Origin: Candidatus Manganitrophaceae bacterium
GTDB lineage: Bacteria > Nitrospirota > Nitrospiria > SBBL01 > Manganitrophaceae
Reading direction: 5' to 3'
Length of the DNA stretch: 9,592 bases
NCBI GenBank assembly: GCA_004297235.1
Contig: SCUR01000523.1
Location: 1-9,592 of the forward strand
Part shown: positions 1 to 4,893 of the stretch, piece after piece
Layout of the letters: every line of letters begins with the position of its first letter
Position numbering within the stretch: the first letter of the stretch is position 1
The notes under the pieces: model-generated
The model's input: the letters and a program-made list of their open reading frames with translations, nothing else
The model's database searches: none
Told to the model about the DNA's origin: nothing
Program-made: the position numbers and the translations under genes

Positions 1-2
1 CG

Positions 3-611
3 TTGATGGTGATCGGCATCGTCTGGGTCGCGGCGCCCCCTTCGAGCGACGTCGCGGGCCGGCCGGATCCGAGCCTCACCGAGATTTCGCAGGACGAGTG
101 GATCAAGGGGAACCCGAATGCGTCGGTGACGCTGGTCGAATACAGCGACTTTCAATGCCCCACTTGCGGCACCTACTTCCCCATCCTCAAAGAGCTGAGC
201 GGCGAATTCGGCGACCGGCTCCGGATCGTCTACCGCCACTATCCGCTCGACTTCCACGCCCATTCGAAATTGGCCGCCCAGGCGACAGAGGCGGCCGGGA
301 GGCAGGGACAGTTCTGGAGGATGCACGACCTGATCTTCAGCCAGCAGAAAGATTGGTCCGAGCGGGTCGGAAGCGCCCGGTCGGTCTTCGTCGGCTATGC
401 GCAGGAGATCGGGCTCGACATGGCGCGCTTCGAAGCCGATCTCGATTCGGCGGAGGTGAAGCAGGCGGTCGAGGCCGACCGCCGTTCCGGGGACCGGCTG
501 GGGGTCGAGGGGACGCCGACCTTTTTTCTCAATGGGGTGAAGATTCAAAACCCGCGGGGCTACAATCCATTCAAGGATCTGATCGAGAAGGCGAGGACCG
601 GTGCCTCCTAA
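3..611 (+). CDS. DsbA-family thiol:disulfide oxidoreductase, 5' end cut by window
   Basis: Thioredoxin-fold periplasmic oxidoreductase of the DsbA/DSBA family, which passes disulfides to exported proteins. Numbering from the first in-frame codon in the window, the active-site motif CPTC is at residues 52-55 within YSDFQCPTCG. The conserved Thr-cisPro is T171-P172 in GTPTFFLNG, and the helical insertion lies between them, as in the family. The first ~11 residues (MMVIGIVWVAA) look like the end of a membrane anchor or signal sequence and the frame is open to the window edge, so the true start is probably upstream. The stop overlaps the next gene by 11 bp. Overlap with a VKOR gene strongly suggests that VKOR reoxidises this protein. 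It could be annotated simply as a thioredoxin-domain protein. DsbA, DsbG and DsbC-like subgroups cannot be separated by eye. Confidence 0.9.
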   Translation: MMVIGIVWVAAPPSSDVAGRPDPSLTEISQDEWIKGNPNASVTLVEYSDFQCPTCGTYFPILKELSGEFGDRLRIVYRHYPLDFHAHSKLAAQATEAAGRQGQFWRMHDLIFSQQKDWSERVGSARSVFVGYAQEIGLDMARFEADLDSAEVKQAVEADRRSGDRLGVEGTPTFFLNGVKIQNPRGYNPFKDLIEKARTGAS

Positions 612-1056
612 AAAAATCATCCTCGCGCTGCTGCTGGCGGCGAGCTTGATCGGCTTTGTCGACGCCGCCTACCTGACCGCCAAACATTTCCTCGGCGTCC
701 CGCCCCCGTGCGGGCGCTTCGGCGGCTGCGAAACGGTCACCACCAGCGAATACGCTACGATCGGCGGGGCGCCGCTCGCGCTCTTGGGGGCGCTCTACTA
801 TCTCGCCGTGTTTCTCTCCGTCATCGCCTATCTTGATACACGCCGACCCGGGATCCTCCGGATGACCGCCGGCTTCACCGCCGTCGGGTTTATCGCGTCG
901 CTCTGGTTCGTCTACCTTCAGCTCTTCGTCATCAAAGCGATTTGCCCCTACTGCATGCTCTCGGCATTCGTCTCGACGGTCTTGTTCATCGTGGGGATCG
1001 CGGTGCTTCGGGGCCAGGGGGCTGATGCCTCTCCGGCCAACGCTCGTTCCCGTTGA
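601..1056 (+). CDS. Vitamin K epoxide reductase (VKOR) family membrane protein
   Basis: Integral membrane quinone-linked thiol oxidase, the bacterial VKOR that replaces DsbB in many lineages and reoxidises a DsbA partner. The 151-residue protein has the family's four-cysteine arrangement: a periplasmic loop pair, C37 and C43 (PPPCGRFGGC), and the CXXC centre C115-P-Y-C118 next to the quinone site. The segment SEYATIGGAPLALLGALYY (49-67) matches the conserved Ser and Gly-Pro region of VKOR. Hydrophobic segments are at about 6-24, 58-78, 88-111 and 113-136. The start is GTG at 601, preceded by GAGG at 593-596 with a 4-base gap, and it overlaps the DsbA stop by 11 bp, indicating translational coupling. 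Unlike some bacterial VKORs it is not fused to a thioredoxin domain, consistent with a separate DsbA next door. Confidence 0.9.
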   Translation: MPPKKIILALLLAASLIGFVDAAYLTAKHFLGVPPPCGRFGGCETVTTSEYATIGGAPLALLGALYYLAVFLSVIAYLDTRRPGILRMTAGFTAVGFIASLWFVYLQLFVIKAICPYCMLSAFVSTVLFIVGIAVLRGQGADASPANARSR

Positions 1057-1078
1057 TCCGCCTTTTCAAAGAATAACA

Positions 1079-1107
1079 ATTGGAATGGGGCAACGCCCCA
1101 TTCCAAT
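1079..1107. terminator. Perfect 13-bp hairpin after the dsbA-vkor operon
   Basis: The arms ATTGGAATGGGGC (1079-1091) and GCCCCATTCCAAT (1095-1107) are perfectly complementary around a 3-base loop, AAC. With one bulged base, three more pairs form outside (1075-1077 with 1108-1110). On the plus strand no U-run follows. On the minus strand the hairpin is followed by a modest T-rich stretch, so it may serve as the terminator of the convergent ankyrin gene or as a 3' stabiliser for the plus-strand mRNA. The structure is certain from sequence; the role is inferred. Confidence 0.55.
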
Positions 1108-1167
1108 GTTCAGAAGAAGTTTTAAGCGATCGTTTTAGGAGAATGTTCTTGTTTGCTGAGTATGTTG

Positions 1168-1209
1168 AGGCGCCCCTCTGTCGAAGACGGGGCGCTTATT
1201 TTTTCTTTT
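1168..1209 (+). terminator. Rho-independent terminator of dsbA-vkor
   Basis: The stem GCGCCCC (1170-1176) pairs with GGGGCGC (1189-1195), extended outward by a G-U and an A-U pair, and is followed by a T-rich tract from 1196 (six T at 1199-1204, then CTTTT). This is a classic intrinsic terminator for transcription from the left. Its U-tract overlaps the stop codon and final Lys codons of the convergent ankyrin gene. Confidence 0.75.
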
Positions 1210-2467
1210 CGCCGGCCGGTTTCTTTTCCGCTTCCGTCAGCCGCCGCGCGACCTCGGTGAAGCCCCGCTCTTTCGCGTAGACCCGCGCGGTTCTTCCCAT
1301 CTGATCTTTGGCCTGGACATCGGCGCCCCCTTGGAGCAGCGCCTGCGTGATCTCCAGATGCCCGCTGATCGCCGCCCACATCAGCGCGGTGCGCCCGTCT
1401 TTTCCCCGGACGTCCCGGTTCGCGCCCCCCTTGAGGAGCAGCCGGACCATTTCGGTCTCGCCCGATTGGGTGGCGAGAAGGAGCGGGGGCTCCACGAAGC
1501 CGACGCCGGCGTTTAAATCGGCGCCCCGCTCGATCAACAGCGGGAGCAGGTTGGTTTTTCGTCCGGCGATGGCGGCGATCAACGGCGTTTTATCGGCGTC
1601 GACGACGTTGACATCGACCCCTTTGTCGAGCAACAGCCGAGCGATCTCCAGATGTCCTCCTTGGACCGCCGACCGAAGGGCCGTGGCCGTCGGGGCGGCC
1701 CCCCGTTCCAACAACAATTGGGCGGCCGGGAGATGGCCCCCGCCCGCGGCGGCGCCGAGCGGGGTGCCGTAGACCGGGACCGGGCCGTTGGGATCGGCGC
1801 CGCGGTCCAGAAAAAATTTCACGATCTCGGTGTGGCCCCGGAAGGCCGCGCTTCCGACCGGATTGAATTCGGGCGGGGTCTTGGCATCGGGGGCGACCCC
1901 ATGATGGATCAATAGATGAATGACATCGAGATGGCCGTTGGCGGCCGCCCGCTCCAACGCGGAGATCTTTTCCCCTTCGGTCACATCGGCCGTTTCCTCC
2001 AGAAACAGCTCGACCGTCTCGACGTAGCCGTTCTGCGCGGCGGCGACCACCGAGGTCATCCGCGTTTTATCTTGCTCGCACTCTCGCGCGCCGGCGCCGA
2101 GCAGCGCCGCGGCGGCCTCCCGGCGGCCGTTGGCCGCCGCCCAGAGCAGAGCGGACTGCGAGCCGCCGCCGCAGAGATCGGCCTTGTTCTGAAGCAGCAG
2201 CTTCACGATCGCCGCATGCCCGTTCCCCGCCGCCCAGACCAGCGCCGACCGGCCGTTCGGATCCTGGACGTTCGGGCTCATCCCTCCTTTCAGAAACAAA
2301 GAAACCGTTTCGGTATTCCCCTTGCGGATCTCTTCGAGGAACGCTTCTTCGGAAAAGGGGATCCGGAGCGCCTCCAGGCGCGGGCGGATCGACGCGTCCT
2401 CCTGACCGGACGCCGTCAGGGGAAGAAAGATCAGTGCGAGCAGGGCGAAGAACCATCTAAAAACCAT
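1196..2467 (-). CDS. Exported ankyrin-repeat protein, about 12 repeats
   Basis: The 423-residue protein has an N-terminal signal peptide (MVFRWFFALLALIFLPLTASGQ) and then almost nothing but ankyrin repeats, from about residue 38 to 412. I count roughly 12 units, for example GRSALVWAAGNGHAAIVKLL, RTALMWAAISGHLEITQALL and GTPLGAAAGGGHLPAAQLLL. The C-terminus is a short charged tail ending GEKKK. Ankyrin stacks bind other proteins; the partner is unknown and no enzyme domain is visible. The start at 2467 is chosen because GGAGGTAAGG lies immediately before it (2468-2477), the signal peptide begins there, and a promoter is found further upstream at 2522-2550. An in-frame extension to 2578 would run through that promoter. 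The mature protein has only two cysteines, C99 and C130, at equivalent positions of adjacent repeats. Export to the periplasm is inferred from the signal peptide. Confidence 0.88.
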   Translation of the reverse strand: MVFRWFFALLALIFLPLTASGQEDASIRPRLEALRIPFSEEAFLEEIRKGNTETVSLFLKGGMSPNVQDPNGRSALVWAAGNGHAAIVKLLLQNKADLCGGGSQSALLWAAANGRREAAAALLGAGARECEQDKTRMTSVVAAAQNGYVETVELFLEETADVTEGEKISALERAAANGHLDVIHLLIHHGVAPDAKTPPEFNPVGSAAFRGHTEIVKFFLDRGADPNGPVPVYGTPLGAAAGGGHLPAAQLLLERGAAPTATALRSAVQGGHLEIARLLLDKGVDVNVVDADKTPLIAAIAGRKTNLLPLLIERGADLNAGVGFVEPPLLLATQSGETEMVRLLLKGGANRDVRGKDGRTALMWAAISGHLEITQALLQGGADVQAKDQMGRTARVYAKERGFTEVARRLTEAEKKPAGEKKK

Positions 2468-2521
2468 CCTTACCTCCAAACAGGACCGTTCCACGTTTTT
2501 CCCAGGATGAAAAGAAGGGTC

Positions 2522-2550
2522 AATATAGACAATGAGCCGGAAAAGATCAA
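2522..2550 (-). promoter_or_regulatory. Sigma-70-like promoter of the ankyrin gene
   Basis: Reading the minus strand, TTGATC (2550-2545) and TATATT (2527-2522) are separated by exactly 17 bases. Transcription would begin near 2515, giving a leader of about 48 bases to the ATG at 2467. The fit is good by eye but untested. Confidence 0.5.
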
Positions 2551-2615
2551 GCAGATTTCTCCTCTCCGGCCCATGCATGCTCCCGCCGGCTCAACGCAAG
2601 GGGGAAACGGCCCGC

Positions 2616-2664
2616 AAAAAAATCGCCGGGCGCCCCGCTATCTATGATCGGGATGCCCGGCGAT
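2616..2664 (-). terminator. Intrinsic terminator downstream of tRNA-Lys
   Basis: Perfect 10-bp arms ATCGCCGGGC (2622-2631) and GCCCGGCGAT (2655-2664) enclose a further CCCG/CGGG pairing (2634-2637 with 2049+600=2649-2652) and an 11-base loop. On the minus strand the stem is followed by a run of seven T (complement of 2616-2622, the first shared with the stem), a textbook terminator for transcription leaving tRNA-Lys. On the plus strand only a weak TATTTT follows. Confidence 0.8.
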
Positions 2665-2677
2665 GTATTTTAAAACC

Positions 2678-2753
<76 letters not shown>

Positions 2754-2911
2754 TATCCTATGTGGGGACCTGTGCGGCAAAGAAGGAGAGAAGGTCCTCC
2801 AATGCCCCCACGCCCCGCGGCTCGGACAGGCTCAGCCTGCTCCTCGCCTTTATTCTATCTCGGGTTCAGGAGACGGATGATCTCCCTACGCCTACATTGC
2901 TTCAAATTGGA
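2754..2911. other. Spacer between tRNA-Lys and tRNA-Arg(CCG) with small inverted repeats
   Basis: No gene is visible. Two small inverted repeats occur: GGACCT (2766-2771) with AGGTCC (2792-2797), and CAGGC (2827-2831) with GCCTG (2835-2839) inside GGACAGGCTCAGCCTG. The second resembles GACAGGCTCAG-type palindromic fragments scattered between genes in many bacteria; that comparison is from memory. A TAGAAT box on the minus strand (2857-2852) could be a -10 for tRNA-Lys, but I find no matching -35. Confidence 0.4.
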
Positions 2912-2988
2912 TGGTGCGCCTGAAGGGATTTGAACCCCTAACCTACGGCTCCGGAGGCCGACGCTCTATCCAATTGAGCTACAGGCGC
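2912..2988 (-). tRNA. tRNA-Arg (anticodon CCG)
   Basis: A 77-base cloverleaf with acceptor GCGCCTG/CAGGCGC, D stem GCTC/GAGC and anticodon loop CTCCGGA giving anticodon CCG for CGG codons. The T stem AGGGG/CCCTT encloses TTCAAAT, with one G-U pair. Discriminator is A and CCA is encoded. The anticodon stem TCGGC/GCCGT has a U27-U43 mismatch at its top, while the other four pairs are intact. Confidence 0.97.
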
Positions 2989-3000
2989 AGGGAAACCGAA

Positions 3001-3029
3001 ATCCTATCACAAAAAAAATATGAAGACAA
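3001..3029 (-). promoter_or_regulatory. Putative promoter of tRNA-Arg(CCG)
   Basis: On the minus strand TTGTCT (3029-3024) and TAGGAT (3006-3001) are 17 bases apart, with an A/T-rich spacer including an eight-base T run. The expected start, near 2994, lies a few bases before the mature tRNA 5' end at 2988. Plausible by spacing and position; the -10 is imperfect. Confidence 0.45.
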
Positions 3030-3050
3030 TAACTTACTTCGGCCGAGCTA

Positions 3051-3079
3051 TTGATGCGCCGGCGAATCGGGCTTATATT
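3051..3079 (+). promoter_or_regulatory. Promoter of the cupredoxin gene
   Basis: TTGATG (3051-3056) and TATATT (3074-3079) are separated by exactly 17 bases. Transcription would start near 3086, leaving a leader of about 54 bases before the TTG start at 3140. A half-site GCTTAT (3071-3076) overlaps the -10 and two full palindromes sit just downstream, so the promoter is probably regulated. Confidence 0.5.
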
Positions 3080-3085
3080 GCTACT

Positions 3086-3114
3086 GTAAGCGCGCTTATT
3101 GTAAGCCTGCTTAC
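3086..3114. promoter_or_regulatory. Tandem palindromic operator at the cupredoxin start site
   Basis: Two 14-bp palindromes follow each other with 1 bp between them: GTAAGC-GC-GCTTAT (3086-3099, one mismatch) and GTAAGC-CT-GCTTAC (3101-3114, perfect), a 15-bp repeat period. Another half-site GCTTAT is at 3071-3076. The 2-base centres are too short for stable RNA loops within each unit, so protein-binding DNA sites for a dimeric repressor are more likely. No regulator gene is in the window and I do not recognise the motif. Confidence 0.55.
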
Positions 3115-3139
3115 ATCCACAGAAGAGCAGGAGGTTAAT

Positions 3140-3535
3140 TTGCGTCGTTTTGTTTTTATATTCGGTCTACTTTTTTTGTTTGGAACCGCCGCCATCGTGG
3201 AGGCGAATATCGATAAAAGCGTCCACGTTCCGAAATTCCCCAAATCGGTCGACCAGCGTCCCGAAGCCCCCAAGCTGGTGGCCCGGGATAATTATTACTC
3301 TCCTCGGTACTTGCAGGTCAAGGTCGTTGCCGGAAACGAGATCTCCCTGGAAAATAAAGGGGGCAATATACACGGTCTGGTCATTCCGGCGCTGTCTCAC
3401 GTCAGCGTGATCCGACCGGGCGAATCACAGAAGATTCCGGTCCCGCAGGAGACAGTGGCGGGGACCTATGATTTCTTCTGCCATCTCCATCCCAAGATGC
3501 GGGGAACCATCCAGATCTTGCCGAAGAGCAGCTGA
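3140..3535 (+). CDS. Small exported cupredoxin (plastocyanin-like type 1 copper protein)
   Basis: The 131-residue protein has a signal peptide (about 1-22, hydrophobic core FVFIFGLLFLFGTAAIV) followed by a single cupredoxin domain. Copper ligands are recognisable: H78 in GGNIHG, then C114, H117 and M120 in FFCHLHPKMRG, the Cys-x2-His-x2-Met pattern of plastocyanin and amicyanin-type centres. The expected role is periplasmic electron transfer; the redox partner is unknown. The start is TTG at 3140 because AGGAGG lies at 3129-3134, five bases before it, and the signal peptide begins there. An ATG at 3020 in the same frame would put promoter and operator sequence inside the protein. The gene sits between two minus-strand tRNA-Arg genes and its stop is 3 bp from the 3' end of the second one, facing it. 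Not distinguishable by eye: azurin-like versus plastocyanin-like subfamily. Confidence 0.85.
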   Translation: MRRFVFIFGLLFLFGTAAIVEANIDKSVHVPKFPKSVDQRPEAPKLVARDNYYSPRYLQVKVVAGNEISLENKGGNIHGLVIPALSHVSVIRPGESQKIPVPQETVAGTYDFFCHLHPKMRGTIQILPKSS

Positions 3536-3538
3536 AGC

Positions 3539-3615
3539 TGGTGCGCCCAGAGAGATTCGAACTCCCGACCCCTTGGTTCGAAGCCAAGTGCTCTATCCAG
3601 CTGAGCTATGGGCGC
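3539..3615 (-). tRNA. tRNA-Arg (anticodon TCG)
   Basis: A 77-base cloverleaf with acceptor GCGCCCA/TGGGCGC, D stem GCTC/GAGC, anticodon stem CTTGG/CCAAG around loop CTTCGAA (anticodon TCG), T stem GGGAG/CTCTC around TTCGAAT, discriminator A and encoded CCA. It should read CGA, and other CGN codons if the wobble base allows. A weak candidate promoter lies upstream on the minus strand, TTGCTT (3654-3649) and TAAATA (3631-3626), spaced 17. Its 3' end faces the cupredoxin stop with 3 bp between. Confidence 0.97.
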
Positions 3616-3659
3616 AAAAAGCATCTATTTACCAGATGTGAGGGGGAGAAGCAAGAGGG

Positions 3660-3768
3660 AATCGGAGTGCGGAGTGTTTCGAGTTCGGAATGCGGAACTC
3701 GCGGAGTTGAACCCACAATAATCAAAGAGAGGGTCTGGGTTCTCCATCCTTGATTTGCACTCCGCATT
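3660..3768. repeat. Intergenic heptamer-like repeats with nested inverted repeats
   Basis: Short units of the form CGGARTG or CGGARTT recur between 3663 and 3708 (CGGAGTG twice in tandem, CGGAATG, CGGAACT, CGGAGTT). The area folds into nested stems: AGTGCGGAGTG (3666-3676) with CACTCCGCATT-side arm 3758-3768, CGAGTTC (3680-3686) with GAACTCG (3695-3701), and GAACCCA (3709-3715) with TGGGTTC (3736-3742). No coding signal is seen. It may be a genome-wide intergenic repeat element or the 3' structure of the dsrE2 transcript. Confidence 0.5.
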
Positions 3769-3770
3769 GT

Positions 3771-4352
3771 TCAAATAAATAGGGTGATGTCGGCGTCGGC
3801 CGCGTAGGAGAGAAAGGTGGCGGCGCCGACCGGATCGCTCAATCCTTCAATCAGCTCTTTCCGTTCGATCCCCATCATGTCCATCGTCATCTGGCAGGGC
3901 CAGAGCTTGACCCCGCTCTCGCGCGCCAGATCGAGCAGCTCCGGGACCGAGACGATCTGCTTCGAGGCGATGGTTTTCTTCATCATCAGCGTGGCCAGCG
4001 CCGTCATGCCGGGGAGAGCGGAGATAATGTTCGGCATCGGCATCGGGGTGGCCGGATTTCCCAGCGGGACAAACCGGAGCGACTCGGCCGATCCCTTCTT
4101 TAAAATATGCAGTCCGAAGAAGGTGAAGAAGAGGGCCGCCTCCATGTCGAGGGCGACCGCCGTGGTCGCCAGGATCAGCGGCGGGTAAGCCGCTTCCAGC
4201 GTTCCCTTCGAGACGATCACCGCCAGCTTTTTCTTCCGAGAAGGGTGTTTCTCAATCCTCGCCGCCAGTTTTGCATCGATCCGCTCGTCGATGAGAGACC
4301 GCAGGCGTTCTTCCAGGGCCGGGTCGATATGCTCTTTTAATTTCTGTTCCAT
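3771..4352 (-). CDS. DsrE2-like protein (DsrE/DsrF/DsrH superfamily)
   Basis: The 193-residue protein is of the DsrE2 type. A charged helical N-terminus (1-42) precedes the DsrE fold beginning KKLAVIVSKG (41-50). It includes the hydrophobic stretch PLILATTAVALDMEAALFFT, the GLHILKK turn and a conserved C-terminal segment around WPCQMTMDMMG. C153 in that segment is the only cysteine and the expected sulfur-binding residue. DsrE2 proteins act with TusA in cytoplasmic or membrane-associated transfer of protein-bound sulfane sulfur, best known from sulfur oxidisers. The start is the ATG at 4352, 11 bp after the TusA stop, with a weak AAGG upstream. An in-frame extension to 4571 would overlap nearly all of tusA and is not supported. 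No hdr, dsr, sox or rhodanese gene is in the window, so the pathway here is open. Confidence 0.87.
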   Translation of the reverse strand: MEQKLKEHIDPALEERLRSLIDERIDAKLAARIEKHPSRKKKLAVIVSKGTLEAAYPPLILATTAVALDMEAALFFTFFGLHILKKGSAESLRFVPLGNPATPMPMPNIISALPGMTALATLMMKKTIASKQIVSVPELLDLARESGVKLWPCQMTMDMMGIERKELIEGLSDPVGAATFLSYAADADITLFI

Positions 4353-4363
4353 CGCTTGCCTTT

Positions 4364-4606
4364 TTATTTTGTTTTCCGGATGAAATAGGTGTAGATTCCG
4401 TCGGCTTCTTTCATCGAGATCAGGGTATGCCCCGTCTGCTCGGCGAAGGCCGCCATATCGGGCTTGGACCCTTTGTCGGTGGCGATCATTTCCAAGACCT
4501 GCCCCACTTGAAGCGATTCCAGAGCCAATTTGGTTTTTAAGATCGGCATGGGGCATTTCATCCCTTTGCAATCTAGAACTTTATCTGCTTTGATTTCGGT
4601 CGACAT
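4364..4606 (-). CDS. tusA: TusA-family sulfur carrier protein
   Basis: The 80-residue protein has the compact TusA/SirA fold. The signature KCPMPILKTK carries the sulfur-binding cysteine C18 in a CPxP motif, preceded by DCKG with C13. The C-terminal half includes the family's QVLEMIATDKGSKPD and a final beta strand. TusA accepts persulfide sulfur from a desulfurase or rhodanese and hands it on, for example for tRNA thiolation, or to DsrE-type partners in sulfur metabolism. Here it is followed 11 bp later by dsrE2, favouring the second role. The ATG at 4606 is preceded by a purine-rich GGAAAGAGA stretch as ribosome site. No clear promoter is found in the 95 bp up to tRNA-His, and no terminator after that tRNA, so cotranscription with tRNA-His is possible. 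Confidence 0.92.
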   Translation of the reverse strand: MSTEIKADKVLDCKGMKCPMPILKTKLALESLQVGQVLEMIATDKGSKPDMAAFAEQTGHTLISMKEADGIYTYFIRKTK

Positions 4607-4701
4607 CGTTATCTCTTTCCTGAATCAAACGCGGAACGGAGGAGGGTTCTAGTGTTGAGGCCGAAGAGAGGGGATGAATCAATGATGCCGTTTTCAGATG
4701 T

Positions 4702-4777
4702 TGGGGTGGATGAGGGGTTTCGAACCCCCAACCCCTGGATCCACAATCCAGTGCTCTACCCTTGAGCTACACCCACC
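4702..4777 (-). tRNA. tRNA-His (anticodon GTG)
   Basis: A 76-base cloverleaf including the extra 5' G(-1) that is typical of tRNA-His (position 4777), paired against discriminator C73. The acceptor GTGGGTG/CATCCAC has one G-U pair. Anticodon stem CTGGA/TCCAG encloses loop TTGTGGA with anticodon GTG. T stem GGGGG/CCCCT encloses TTCGAAA. CCA is encoded. Both histidyl identity features, G-1 and C73, are present. Confidence 0.97.
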
Positions 4778-4799
4778 ACTCACCACGAAAACCGACCGC

Positions 4800-4828
4800 A
4801 TTATAACATAGAAATAAAGTGAAAGAAA
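4800..4828 (-). promoter_or_regulatory. Extended -10 promoter of tRNA-His
   Basis: On the minus strand the sequence TGTTATAAT (4808-4800) is a perfect TATAAT with the extended -10 TG. TTTCTT (4828-4823) is a weak -35 at 17 bases. The start would be near 4793, about 16 bases before the tRNA. The -10 strength and the tRNA position make this one of the clearer promoters here. Confidence 0.65.
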
Positions 4829-4893
4829 ATAGTTTAATTCTAAAAGATCGAATCCTGTTGCGCAAAAAAGAAGAGCCTTCTATAGTTAAAGGC

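Noticed and set aside
2468..2578. In-frame 37-residue N-terminal extension of the ankyrin protein
   Set aside because: It runs through a promoter-like pair (2522-2550) and precedes a strong ribosome site and signal peptide at 2467.
1916..2647. Plus-strand open frame opposite the ankyrin gene
   Set aside because: It is a shadow of the repeat-rich minus-strand gene and continues across its promoter and into the tRNA terminator.
3020..3139. ATG at 3020 as the cupredoxin start
   Set aside because: It would bury the promoter and tandem palindromes in coding sequence. AGGAGG followed by TTG at 3140 begins a clean signal peptide.
4353..4571. Long N-terminal extension of DsrE2
   Set aside because: It overlaps nearly all of tusA in another frame and has no family similarity, while the ATG at 4352 fits the operon spacing.
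4802..4807. TATAAC on the plus strand as a -10 for the nucleotidyltransferase gene
   Set aside because: It overlaps the much better minus-strand TATAAT of tRNA-His and has no -35 at proper distance. It remains possible but unsupported.
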